64,000 nt of DNA from Kutzneria sp. 744 (lineage in GTDB: Bacteria; Actinomycetota; Actinomycetes; Mycobacteriales; Pseudonocardiaceae): assembly GCF_000568255.1 (NCBI RefSeq), contig NZ_KK037166.1, positions 8,752,106 to 8,816,105 of the forward strand, read 5' to 3'. How positions within the stretch are numbered: position 1 is the stretch's first letter; every line of letters begins with the position of its first letter. A program made the position numbers and the translations under genes. Shown here piece after piece: positions 54,022 through 63,700 of this stretch. The notes under the pieces are model-generated. The model did no database searches, was not told the origin of the DNA, and saw nothing but the letters and a program-made list of their open reading frames with translations.

Positions 54022-55421
54022 GCGGTGATCTGCATGAGCTGACCGCTGCCGCCCAGCTCGATGCCTTGCGCGTCGGCGACGTCAGTTCCCGTGAGCTGAC
54101 GGAGCACTACCTGGACCGCATCGACCGGCTCGACGGCGCACTCGGCGCTTTCGCCACCGTCACGCCGCAGCTCGCCCTCGCCGAGGCCGCTCGCGCCGAC
54201 CGGCGCATTGCCCAGGGCGAGTGGTCGCCGCTGCTCGGACTTCCCTTGGGCATCAAGGATTTGTACCAGACGGCCGGGGTGCGCACGACGTTCGGCTGCG
54301 CCGCGTTGGCGGGCTTCACCCCGACGGCCGACGCCTGGACCGCGGGGCTGTTACGGCGGGCCGGCGCGGTGCTGATCGGCAAGACCAACACCGCGGAGTT
54401 CGGCGCCACCTGCTACACCGACAACCTGGTTACCGGGCGGCCCACCGTCACGCCGTACGACCTGACGCGCTATGCCAGCGGATCCAGCGGCGGTGCTGCG
54501 GCTGCCGTCGCGGCCGGACTGCTGCCCCTGGCGCACGCCGGTGACGGGGCCGGGTCGACCCGCACGCCGGCGGCGACCTGTCATCTCGTGGGCGTGAAGC
54601 CAAGTCGAGGATTAGTGTCGTCGTTGTCCAACACCACCATCGAGGGTCCCATCGCCAGAACCGTCGAGGACGCGGCGCTGCTGATGGACGTGATGGCGCA
54701 GCCCGCGCCCGGCGACCTGGACGACTGGCGGCCAGATGGTTCTTTCCTCGACGCGATCAGGAAACCATCGAAGCCGTTTCGCATCGCGATGTGGACGGAG
54801 ACGGGCCTTGACGGCGCCGAACCGCATCCCGAGGCGATCCACGCGGTCGAGCGGACGGCGACGTTGGCGCGGGAGCTGGGACACGAGGTGCGGGAGGTGA
54901 AGATCCCTGCCGGTTACGACGATCCGGTGCGGCTGGCACTGCGTACCCTGTTCGCGGCGTCGGTGAACGCGGTGGTGTCGTCGCTGGTTCCGCCCGACCG
55001 GCTGTTGCCCTACACGCGGTGGCTGCACGCCGAAGGGGAAGCGCTTTCCGGGCGTGACCTCTTTGCGGCACAGGGAGTGCTGGCCCGGTACGCCAGCGCT
55101 TTCCTGGAGGCCCTCGACCAGTTCGACGTCGCGCTGACCCCGGTGACGAGCGGGCCGCCGGTGCCGTCGGGACACTTCCAGGTCGACGGGGTGGCGGCGA
55201 TCGCCGACCGGATGCTGGCCTGGTCGGCCTATACCCCGTGGGCGAACCTGACCGGCCAGCCCGCCGTCGCCCTTCCGTCGCATGTGGACGTTGAGGGCCT
55301 CCCGTGCGGCGTGCAGATCGTCGGCCGCCGTCGGGGCGACGGGGTGCTGTTGGCCCTGGCCGCGCAGTTCGAACACGCAGGTCTGTGGCCGGACGTCCAT
55401 CCGCCCTGCTGGAACCAGTGA
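54018..55421 (+). CDS. Amidase signature family enzyme
   Basis: 467 residues. The Ser-Ser-Lys triad lies in LGLPLGIKDLYQTAGV (Lys), YASGSSGGAAAAVAAGL (cis-Ser) and GDGAGSTRTPAATC (nucleophile Ser). The motif normally reads GSDxGGSxR; here GDGAGSTRTPA keeps the Ser. It hydrolyses an amide to acid plus ammonia or amine. Two TTA codons are present. With a hydrolase and an exporter in a TetR-controlled operon, a role in degrading or resisting an amide-containing compound is possible. Confidence 0.88.
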   Translation: MSGDLHELTAAAQLDALRVGDVSSRELTEHYLDRIDRLDGALGAFATVTPQLALAEAARADRRIAQGEWSPLLGLPLGIKDLYQTAGVRTTFGCAALAGFTPTADAWTAGLLRRAGAVLIGKTNTAEFGATCYTDNLVTGRPTVTPYDLTRYASGSSGGAAAAVAAGLLPLAHAGDGAGSTRTPAATCHLVGVKPSRGLVSSLSNTTIEGPIARTVEDAALLMDVMAQPAPGDLDDWRPDGSFLDAIRKPSKPFRIAMWTETGLDGAEPHPEAIHAVERTATLARELGHEVREVKIPAGYDDPVRLALRTLFAASVNAVVSSLVPPDRLLPYTRWLHAEGEALSGRDLFAAQGVLARYASAFLEALDQFDVALTPVTSGPPVPSGHFQVDGVAAIADRMLAWSAYTPWANLTGQPAVALPSHVDVEGLPCGVQIVGRRRGDGVLLALAAQFEHAGLWPDVHPPCWNQ

Positions 55422-55434
55422 GAGGCCGCGCCGA

Positions 55435-56313
55435 ATGACAAGCCTGGACCCCGGTCGAGGGCTGACCGAGAAGTTCGTCGTGTTGCCGGACGGGCGGCGG
55501 CTGCGCGCCGTCGTGGCCGGCGAGGGTGGGGGGCCGCTGGTCGTGTTCGAGGCCGGCATGAGCGCACCGGCCGCGTCGTGGGTGCACACCCAGCGCGAGG
55601 TCGGCGCGCATGCCCGCACCTTGTCCTACGACCGTGCCGGCCACGGCGGCAGCGATCCGGATCGGCGGGACCGGACGCTCGAACGGATCGCTGACGACCT
55701 CACGGGCCTGCTCGACGGCCTCGGCGAGACCGGGCCGGTCGTGCTGGTCGGGCACAGCTGGGGCGGGCCTGTCATCCGGCTGTTCGCCGAACGCCACCCG
55801 GGGCGGGTCGCCGGCCTGGTTTTCGTCGACGCGACCGTCGCCGAGATCATGAGCGACCGCGCCGCGCGGACCGCCTCCCGGGCGTTCGCCGTGTTGGCGC
55901 TGCTCGCCCGTGTCGGCGGCGGCAAGCTGCTGATGAAAGTCACTGCTCCCAACCTTTCCTCGGCCATAGCTCTGTCCGATATGGACATTCTGACGCGGGA
56001 TTATGCCTGCGCCCAGGCGATGCGGGCGGGACGCCAGGAGGCGGCGCAGATCATGACGGCGCTGCCGACGATGCGGCGGCTCCAGGCCGCCGGGACTCCG
56101 GACGTGCCCACGATCTGTTTGCAGGCCGGGCGGATCGAACGCGGGATGTCGACCGGGCGCCCGCTGTTCAACCAGGTCGCCGCCGAGCTCATGGCCGCCG
56201 CGCCGCGCGGGCGGGTCGTCGTCGTGCCGGACACGGGACACCTTGTCCCGCAAGAGAATCCCGCCGTAGTGCGCGACGCCGTGCTCGAGATCGTCAAGGC
56301 CGTGACACCATGA
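55435..56313 (+). CDS. Alpha/beta hydrolase
   Basis: 292 residues from ATG 55435, 13 nt after the amidase stop. Ser nucleophile in VVLVGHSWGGPVIRLFAERH, an oxyanion region VVFEAGMSAPAASW in place of the usual HG, and His in VVVPDTGHLVPQENP. Probably an esterase or lactonase; substrate unknown. Its stop overlaps the MFS start (ATGA). Confidence 0.86.
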   Translation: MTSLDPGRGLTEKFVVLPDGRRLRAVVAGEGGGPLVVFEAGMSAPAASWVHTQREVGAHARTLSYDRAGHGGSDPDRRDRTLERIADDLTGLLDGLGETGPVVLVGHSWGGPVIRLFAERHPGRVAGLVFVDATVAEIMSDRAARTASRAFAVLALLARVGGGKLLMKVTAPNLSSAIALSDMDILTRDYACAQAMRAGRQEAAQIMTALPTMRRLQAAGTPDVPTICLQAGRIERGMSTGRPLFNQVAAELMAAAPRGRVVVVPDTGHLVPQENPAVVRDAVLEIVKAVTP

Positions 56314-57572
56314 CGACCCACCGGTTACGAACCGCCCAGGGGCGCCTCATCGCCGGCCTGGTCGGCACGAACGCCGCCGCCTACCTCGGCGCCGCCGTGC
56401 CGCTGAACCTGCTGCTGATCACCCACCTCACCGCGATCGCCGGCGCCGACGCGACGTCCGAATTCAGTCTGGTGGCCGGCATCGGCGGCCTGGCCGGGCT
56501 GCTCGCCAACCCGCTCGGCGGACGGATCAGCGACCGCACGACGGCCCGGTTCGGCCGTCGCCGCACCTGGATCCTCGTCGGTGGCCTCGGCGCGGCCCTG
56601 CTGCTGATGGTCATGGGTTGGACCACCGCCGTGTGGCAGGTCGTGCTGGGGTGGGCGGTCATCATGGTCCTGATCGGAGTCCAGCAGGCCGCCAACGCCG
56701 CGCTGGCCGCCGACCAGGTGGCCCCGGAGCGTCGGGGGACGGCGTCGGGGGTCGTGGCCTTCGTGGCCCTGGCCGGGCCGGCGCTCGGGTTCGCCCTGGT
56801 CAGCGCCGTGCCGGCCGTCCCGTGGCTGCAATGGGCCGTCGTCGCGGCGTTGAGCGCGGGCGGTGTGCTCATGACGCTGCTGCTCGTCCGCGATCCCCAG
56901 CACCGGCCGCTGGCCGGCGAATCCCGGCTGAGCCCGGCGATCGTGCTGCGGTCGTACTGGGTCAGCCCTCGCCGGCACCCGGCGTTCGCCTGGGCCTGGG
57001 CCGTGCGCTTCATGATCACCGCCGCCTGGGCCTGCAACAGCTACCTGGCTTTCCTGTTCACGCAGCGCTTTGCCGTCACGGCTGACGCGGTGCCGGGCCT
57101 GATCTTCCTGCTGACGCTGGTCGGCATCGCCTGCGTCGCCGTCACCGCTTGGCTGACCGGCTGGTTGTCCGACCGGATCCGGCGGCAGAAGCCGTTCGTG
57201 CTCGTCGGTGGTCTCCTGCTCGCCACCGGCCTGATCGTGGTGGCCCTCGCGCCCGGCATCCCCGCCGTGTTCGTCGGGGCCGCCGTCATGTCGCTCGGCT
57301 ACGGCGCCTTCCTGGCCACCGATTTCGCGCTGTGCCTGCGCATGCTGCCCGACCCGGAATCGGCCGGCAAGGACTTCGCCGTGCTCAACATCGCCAGCAT
57401 CCTGCCCGTCGCCGTCGTGCCGTTCGCCGCACCGGCCCTGCTCGCGGCCGGCGGCTTCACCATCTTGTTCGCCGGCCTCGCCGTGTTCGCCGCCGCAGGC
57501 GCGGTGAGCATCCTCCGCGTCCCCGACATCGGACAGGAGGGCCAGCCGCGCTTCGCCGCGATGACCCGTTGA
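56310..57572 (+). CDS. MFS transporter
   Basis: 420 residues with twelve predicted membrane helices. The loop between helices 2 and 3 has GGRISDRTTARFGRRRTWIL, the major facilitator signature, and WLTGWLSDRIRRQKPFVLVG is its counterpart in the second half. It resembles sugar/glycoside-cation or drug transporters. A TTA codon at position 6 could make expression depend on the rare leucyl tRNA. Last gene of the tetR-amidase-hydrolase operon; it would import the substrate or export the product. Confidence 0.88.
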   Translation: MTTHRLRTAQGRLIAGLVGTNAAAYLGAAVPLNLLLITHLTAIAGADATSEFSLVAGIGGLAGLLANPLGGRISDRTTARFGRRRTWILVGGLGAALLLMVMGWTTAVWQVVLGWAVIMVLIGVQQAANAALAADQVAPERRGTASGVVAFVALAGPALGFALVSAVPAVPWLQWAVVAALSAGGVLMTLLLVRDPQHRPLAGESRLSPAIVLRSYWVSPRRHPAFAWAWAVRFMITAAWACNSYLAFLFTQRFAVTADAVPGLIFLLTLVGIACVAVTAWLTGWLSDRIRRQKPFVLVGGLLLATGLIVVALAPGIPAVFVGAAVMSLGYGAFLATDFALCLRMLPDPESAGKDFAVLNIASILPVAVVPFAAPALLAAGGFTILFAGLAVFAAAGAVSILRVPDIGQEGQPRFAAMTR

Positions 57573-57575
57573 CCG

Positions 57576-58553
57576 TTAGCGCCGCAGGGCGGCCAGACGC
57601 CGTCGGATGCCGGCCAGTTCCCGGTCCAGCCGGTCGCGGAAGGCCGGGTTGACCCGGGCCGTGCCGACGAACCACAGGCCGAAGGCCACCTCGCGGACCG
57701 CGATGAACGTGTCGACGTTGTCGGCGGGCAGCGGCCGGTGCGCCGTGTAGCCGTCGAGCAGGGCGGCGCGGAACTGCTCGTAGTCCTCTCGGTGGCGCAG
57801 TTCCCACAGGGCGACGGCGAGGTCGTACAGGCGGTGCCCGGTGCCGCTGTCGTCGAAGTCGATCAGCTTGACCCCGCCGCCGGCGAAGAGGGCGTTGTCC
57901 AGGTGCAGATCGGCGTGGATGAGGCCGACGTCGTCCAGCCGCGCCATGGCTTCGCGGGCTGTGTCGGCGACGTGCTCGAAATCTTTGCGCAGGTCCCTCG
58001 GCAGGAGATCCCAGACCTGGGCGGCGTTGATGCCGCCGTACTCCATGGTGTCGCCGAAGAAAGTCTCCCAGTCCCAACGGATGCGGACGAATTCCTTGGG
58101 CGGCTCCCAGGCGTCGGCGTGATTGTGCAGGCGTGCCATGGCTTCGCCCAGCAGACGCAGGTGCCGCGGCCGCGGCGATTCGCTGTGCCGTCGGCCGTCC
58201 ATCCAGCGCAGCACCGAGCAGATTCGCTCTGACTCGGTAGTCGTAAATGCGCCGTCACGGGTGGGCACGGGTTCGGGCACCGCGAGGTCGGTTTCGTTGC
58301 GCAGGGCCGTGAGCCACCGCAGTTCGGACGTGATCGCCGCGGACGAGTCGACGAACCGCCCATGCCGGTTCGGCCGATGCACCCTCAGCAAGAAGCGCTC
58401 CGCCCTCACGGTGACCTTGAACGTCGTGTTCTCCCCGTGCGCGACGAACTGCACCTTGGGGTCGCTCAGCTCATACGCGTCCAGCGCGCTCATGGCGATT
58501 CGCCGCAGCTGCGCCACCTGCGCTCGATAGGACAACACGCCGCACTGTGGCAC
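57576..58553 (-). CDS. APH-family phosphotransferase (homoserine kinase/SrkA-like)
   Basis: 325 residues from GTG 58553; GTG 58538 is an alternative. The kinase core shows VAHGENTTFKVTVRAERFLL, the catalytic loop LIHADLHLDNALFAGGG, and the metal-binding KLIDFDDSGTGHRLYD. Members phosphorylate small alcohols, antibiotics or protein Ser/Thr (SrkA). Convergent with the MFS gene, three nt apart. Confidence 0.82.
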   Translation of the reverse strand: MPQCGVLSYRAQVAQLRRIAMSALDAYELSDPKVQFVAHGENTTFKVTVRAERFLLRVHRPNRHGRFVDSSAAITSELRWLTALRNETDLAVPEPVPTRDGAFTTTESERICSVLRWMDGRRHSESPRPRHLRLLGEAMARLHNHADAWEPPKEFVRIRWDWETFFGDTMEYGGINAAQVWDLLPRDLRKDFEHVADTAREAMARLDDVGLIHADLHLDNALFAGGGVKLIDFDDSGTGHRLYDLAVALWELRHREDYEQFRAALLDGYTAHRPLPADNVDTFIAVREVAFGLWFVGTARVNPAFRDRLDRELAGIRRRLAALRR

Positions 58554-58608
58554 GCCGTGTTCCCGTCACGCCACCGGAATCGGCCCGACCTGCCCGATGG
58601 CGCAGCGG

Positions 58609-60288
58609 CTACGCGACGGCGGCGGAGTTGCGCTCGGTCTCGGAAATGCGTTGGCTCGAACGCCATTCCTCCGCCTCGGCCTCCTCGACGTAGTCGACGA
58701 GGTTGTCCTGAAGACCCATGGCGCGAAGAACGTCCAACACCTCGGCCGGCGTGACGTGGAAGAACTCGCGCCGGAGGTTCACGCGGTTGACGCGTTGGCC
58801 GGCAAGGTGTTGGTGCAGGCGGGTTTCCAGGCTCACCGCGTCGGCGTCGAAGATGAGGGCGTGCACGTCGAACTTGAACGGAACCGACGCGTCACCGAGT
58901 TCACGCACCCGTTCGGTGGGGTCCAGGCGCCTGGTCAGCCCGATCTTCACCACGTCGGGCCCGAACGAGCCGGCGTTGGAGATCACGTAGACCCATCCCG
59001 TGCGGATATTGGCCTCCCGCTCCTCCACTGCCTTGATCGAGTCGTCGATCTCGGCCAGCTTGGCCTCCGCCTCGGCGATCTTGGCCGCGTCGCCCGCGTC
59101 GGCCCACTTCATCATGGCGGTCCGCCAGTGCGACTGCTCCTTGGCCAGCCGGGCCTTCGCCTTCTCGAACTCGCGCTGGGCCTGCGCCTCGTCCCGCTGA
59201 CGCTCGCGCTCCGCGCGGACGCGTTCCTTCTCCTCCTCGACCTTGGCCAGATAGTCCGCGGTGAGCTCCAGCTCCTCCAGCCGGAGCCGGTGGTAGCCGG
59301 CCGAAATGTTGATGTGCATGGTCTTGCCGAGTCGCGAGATGATGTCCCGGGCCTTGGTCAGCCGGTCCTTCGACGACTCGAGTCGGTGGGGCCGCATCGA
59401 TCGGACGCAGTTGTCGGCCTCGGTGTTGTACGCGCGCAGCATCAGCTTCGAGAAGTCGCGGACCATGCGCTGGCCTTCGACGGCCGAGTTGTTGACCGTC
59501 CAGTTCGTGGTCGCCGTGATCGCGTGGTTGTTCTTGGCCGACACCTTGATGGCGTCCTTGAGCCGCTCCAGCGCTCCCTTGTAGGCGATGGAATCCGCCA
59601 GGCGGTGCCGGTACTCGTAGATCCCGGCCTCCTGGAGCAGGGCGAGTTCCTGCGTCTCGACGATCTGCGCCCGAATCCCTTGCAGCTCCGTCTGCGCCGA
59701 CCCGATCCGCTGCCGCACGTCGGTCAACGCCTTTGTCGCGTCGGCCTGCTGCTGCGCATTCACCGCGTCCTGCGCCTCGGCGTCGGACATGATCTGCGCC
59801 AGCAGCTGCCGGGCGTCCGCGATGTCGTTCTCCACGGCGATCGCGTCCTTGCCGCGCAGCTTGTCGTACCGGGCCGACAGCTCGGCCAGCTTGCGGCACT
59901 CGTCTTGCAGTTGATCCTGGAGCCGCCGCAGCTCGGCTTCCACCTGTTGGAGTCGCTTGCGAGCCCCGAACAGTCCCACCCGCTTGTCGTTGCCATGCAC
60001 GGGCGGAGCGGCGGCGGGGATCGGTGCTGCGGCATGGACCGGCGCGGTGAGGGTCGGTGCCGCTGCATGGGCCGGCGTTGGGGCGGGGATCAGCTGAGGT
60101 GCGGGGACCGGTGCAAAGGTGGGGACCGGTGCAGGCACGGAGACTGGTGCCGCGGCGGTGACGGGCACCCACAGTTGCCAGTTCTCGGGGGGCTTCGGCC
60201 AGTCGGCCGGCGGCTGCCAGCCGTGGGGCGGCACCCACCCCTCGGGCGCCGGCGGCCAGCTCGGCGGCGGATTGAACCGGTGCGTCAT
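58609..60288 (-). CDS. DUF4041/coiled-coil protein with C-terminal GIY-YIG-like (T5orf172) domain
   Basis: 559 residues from ATG 60288, preceded by GGGAGGGACAAGCT. An N-terminal Trp/Pro-rich stretch (PPSWPPAPEGWVPPHGWQPP) and a long Ala/Pro linker lead to coiled coils (about 105-200). Then come the DUF4041 core (EYRHRLADSIAYKGALERLK, ATTNWTVNNSAVEGQRMVRD) and a further coiled coil rich in Glu/Arg. A T5orf172-type domain ends it (TGWVYVISNAGSFGPDVVKI, GLTRRLDPTERVRELGDA, RREFFHVTPAEVLDVL). These domains occur in phage and in defence or nucleic acid-processing proteins. A nuclease function is inferred. Confidence 0.82.
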   Translation of the reverse strand: MTHRFNPPPSWPPAPEGWVPPHGWQPPADWPKPPENWQLWVPVTAAAPVSVPAPVPTFAPVPAPQLIPAPTPAHAAAPTLTAPVHAAAPIPAAAPPVHGNDKRVGLFGARKRLQQVEAELRRLQDQLQDECRKLAELSARYDKLRGKDAIAVENDIADARQLLAQIMSDAEAQDAVNAQQQADATKALTDVRQRIGSAQTELQGIRAQIVETQELALLQEAGIYEYRHRLADSIAYKGALERLKDAIKVSAKNNHAITATTNWTVNNSAVEGQRMVRDFSKLMLRAYNTEADNCVRSMRPHRLESSKDRLTKARDIISRLGKTMHINISAGYHRLRLEELELTADYLAKVEEEKERVRAERERQRDEAQAQREFEKAKARLAKEQSHWRTAMMKWADAGDAAKIAEAEAKLAEIDDSIKAVEEREANIRTGWVYVISNAGSFGPDVVKIGLTRRLDPTERVRELGDASVPFKFDVHALIFDADAVSLETRLHQHLAGQRVNRVNLRREFFHVTPAEVLDVLRAMGLQDNLVDYVEEAEAEEWRSSQRISETERNSAAVA

Positions 60289-60395
60289 AGCTTGTCCCTC
60301 CCGACCACAACCACGGGAGGTGCTTCGCCGCATGACCCGCTTCCGTTACAGCGCGTGAGCACGTCGAACGCGGTGACCTGCGTCGACTGTGGTCA

Positions 60396-60660
60396 TCGCG
60401 GTGTGGGTCCGACCTGGTCCTCGCCCGGAATTGCTTGGTGTGCGGGGAGAGTGGGTGGGCGGAACCGGCGGGATCGATGGCAAGCGGCGTGGCTGTCCAC
60501 CGTGGGGCGGCGGCTCGCCCGCCCCGCGACACGCGTGGCGTGAAGGCTCCGCCCGCCCACTTCCCGGTCGCCGCCCGCCAACTGCAGTCCAGGCTGACCT
60601 GATCCTCATCCAGACGCGGTTGTTCCGGCGAGAGCGGGCGGGCGGAGCCTTCACAGCGTG
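60396..60660. repeat. Imperfect direct repeats and long inverted repeat in an intergenic region
   Basis: The 414-nt gap before 60703 has no gene. Two blocks of about 55 nt (60411-60466 and 60596-60649), each beginning GACCTG-TCCTC and ending GGGCGGGCGGA-CC or near it, are imperfect direct repeats. An 18-bp perfect inverted repeat (60540-60557 with 60637-60654) reads GTGAAGGCTCCGCCCGCC. This could be a REP-type element and terminator for the beta-helix gene or its neighbour. Confidence 0.6.
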
Positions 60661-60702
60661 GCCCGCCCACTCTCGGCCGGTGTCGGAAACGGGTGTGTCG
60701 GA

Positions 60703-63700
60703 TCAGCGGGAGAAGGTGGCGGTCAGGGCGGTGTCGGCTGTGACGGTGAAGGTGTAGGTGGGGGAGGTGGAGACGACGGCACCGGCCACGGTCCACGAGA
60801 CGAAGTGGTAGCCGGGGGAGGGACGCGCGGTGGCGGTGACGGAGCTGCCGGTCTCGTATTTGCCGGGCTCGGTCTCGGTGCCGGTCAGGCGGGCGGTGCC
60901 GCCCTGGGAGGCGCTAATGGACAGGGCGGACTGAACCATGTTGATGGCCATGACATCGACCAGGCGGACGGGGCCGGTGCTGGTGGTGCCGTTGTAGCGC
61001 AAGAGGTTGAGCACGGTGGTGGAGCCGGCCGACGCCCGCACGGTGTAGCCGTCGGTGCCGAGGTTGTCGGTGCCGAGGTTGAAGACGTGCACGTCGCCGG
61101 AAGTAACGACCAGGCCGTTATGGAGGCCGTAGCCGAAGGCGTCGACGACGGTGAGGTTGCGGGCCCCGGTGACGGTGACCAGGTCGGAGGACTTGCGGGT
61201 GAAGCCGTCGATGACCTGGGGGAAGAGGTTGGCGCCGGAGGCCCAGTTCGGGAGGTAGAAGCCGAGGCGGACGAAGGTGTTGCCGTTGGTGAGCACGCCG
61301 TTGATCACGCCGTCCTCGGAGGCGCCGACGGTGATGCCGTGGCGGACGAAGGTGCCGGCGAGCTTGCCGACGAAGAAGCGGTCGTTGCGGAAGGTCGCCA
61401 TGTCGATGCCGTTGTAGGCGTTGGACATGCCGACGTTGACGACGTACGTGCCGGAGCCGTTGCCACGCACGGCGTAGGGATAGGCGACGAGACCGTCGGG
61501 GGCGGCGGGGTTCTGGCCGGGGTAGAAGACGCGGAGGCCGCGAACTCCGGAGTTCCTGCCGTTGAGCGTGATCAAGGCGGGATCGGTGTCAGGGGTGGCG
61601 GTGGCCCGGCCGGAGTAGGACATGAGCACGGTGCCGCCGCTGCGGCCGTCCTCGTCACGGTTGGGCACGGAAGAAGCGCCGCGAAGCTCGACGCCGGCGG
61701 GAAGCGACAGGAGCCCGGTCACGCGGTACCACCCGGCGGGCAGGTAGACGATGCCGCCGCCATCACGGCCAGCACGGTCGAGGGTGTGCTGAATGCCGGC
61801 GGTGGCGTCGGCGGCGGGGACGTAGCCGATGCCGTGGGGAGCGTCGGTAACGTATAGGGCGTTACGAGACGGTCGTGGGGTGGGCTGGTCCGCGCTATAA
61901 GCAGGAGCCTGGCCCGACAGCCGGTAGACGGTGCCGGTCACCGCGCCGCTGACCTTGACGTCGGTGAGCTTGACGAAGCCGGCGGAGTTGTTGGTGACGG
62001 CCCCGTCCAGGCTGCCGCGACCGATCATGAGACCCCAACGGGAGTCGAACTGGTCGACGAGCAGAGCGGTGTCGGTGTGTTTGATCGTCACGCCCTGGAA
62101 GGCGCCGGCGAAATCGACCCGCTGGCCGGGAACGACGTGGATACCCACGTGGTAGTCGGACGCGGCGATGTCGTTGAACTGATCCCACTCCAGGTCACCG
62201 AGCACGAAGCCGGTGCCGTGAGCCCGGGTCCAGGCGTCCACAGTGGAGCGATGCGGCGGGTTGAACTGGTGCGGGGCGGAAGCCCAGTAGGAGTTGGAGA
62301 AGGTGACGTTCTCCCAGGTCCCGACGTCTGCCCCGTTGTACGCCTCGACGCCGGACAGCAGCGCGGTGCCCTTGACGTTGCGCACGGTCGCGGACTCGTG
62401 GGTCTGCCCGACCGCCGGCGGCCGCCCACGCTCGTCGCGCATGGTGCTGATGCCGATGCCCCGGTACGAGTTGAGCATGGTGACGTCGGAAACGGTGCCC
62501 ATCATGTAGTTCTCGTCGCTGGCCCAGGCGCTGCCGGTGATCTCGAACGTGTAGCTGTACGGCACGGGCGCAGCGGCGTTCTGGTGCGGGTAATAGGTGG
62601 TCAGGCCGAGCACGCCGGCGCTGCCGCCGATGCTGAACAGCACGGGCCCGTTGTCGCCGGAGGGAAGGTCGGCGCTGATCACGGTGCCGTAGCTGCCGCC
62701 GCCGTGATCGGGATCGCGCCGGTCGCCGCGCAGCGAGCAGAACGCCGGCACCTCGACGGTGTCGGTGACCCGGTACGTGCCGTCGGGCAGCCACACGGTG
62801 CCGCCGCCGGCGTCGTGGCAGTCGTACAGCGCGGCCTGGATGGCCTTGGTGGAATCCTTGACACCACTGGGATCCGCGCCGGCGACGACGAAGTCGGCGA
62901 TCACCGGATCGGCGGTCGGGTACTTGGTCCTGATCAGCTGCGGCTTGGGCGTGACCACACGCTGGTCGCGGACCTGCAGGTCAGCGACATCGGCCGAGCC
63001 GTCATAGGCCAGCCGGACGTAGCGGGCCTGTACAACCGGGAAGTCGGTGCGGGACGAGCGATTGGCCTCGGTGGCGCCCGATTCGCCGACCGTGGTGAAC
63101 GTCGAACCGTCCACAGAGGTCTGAACCTTGTAGTCGTGGGAGAAGGCCACACCCCACTGCACGAAGACATCGTCGACCGGCTGAGCCTGATCGAGATCGA
63201 CCTGGGTCCACCCCGGGCCGCTCGAAAGCGACCGGCCGGCGGCCACATTGAGGTTCACGGCCGACGCCTTGAACGCCTGGTAGCTGTCGTACAGCGCCTG
63301 CAAGGCCGCCTTGACCTGAGCGGGAGTGGCGTCAGAGGAGTCGATCACGGCCTGCGCCTTGGCGATCTGCGCGCCGAAGGCGGCCTTCGAACCGGCCGGG
63401 TACTGGCCGTCCCGGGTGCCCTCGCGGGCCGCGTACACGGTCAAACCGGACTGGGCCACCAGGTTGCGCAGCCCGGCCTTGACGTCCAGAGTGGACGGAA
63501 TCACCGTCACCCGCACGGCGGCGACCTTGACCTCCACATCGGACCCGTCGTGGGCGATGCGGAAGTCGGAACCGTTGGTGCGGTTGGTGAGGATCGAGTC
63601 GTCCAGCACGAAGTCGTGCGTCTGCCACGTGCCGGTGTCGCCGTAGCGCACGATCTCCGACGGCTTGAACTTGTCGGGCAGATCCTGGCCGGGGGAGTCG

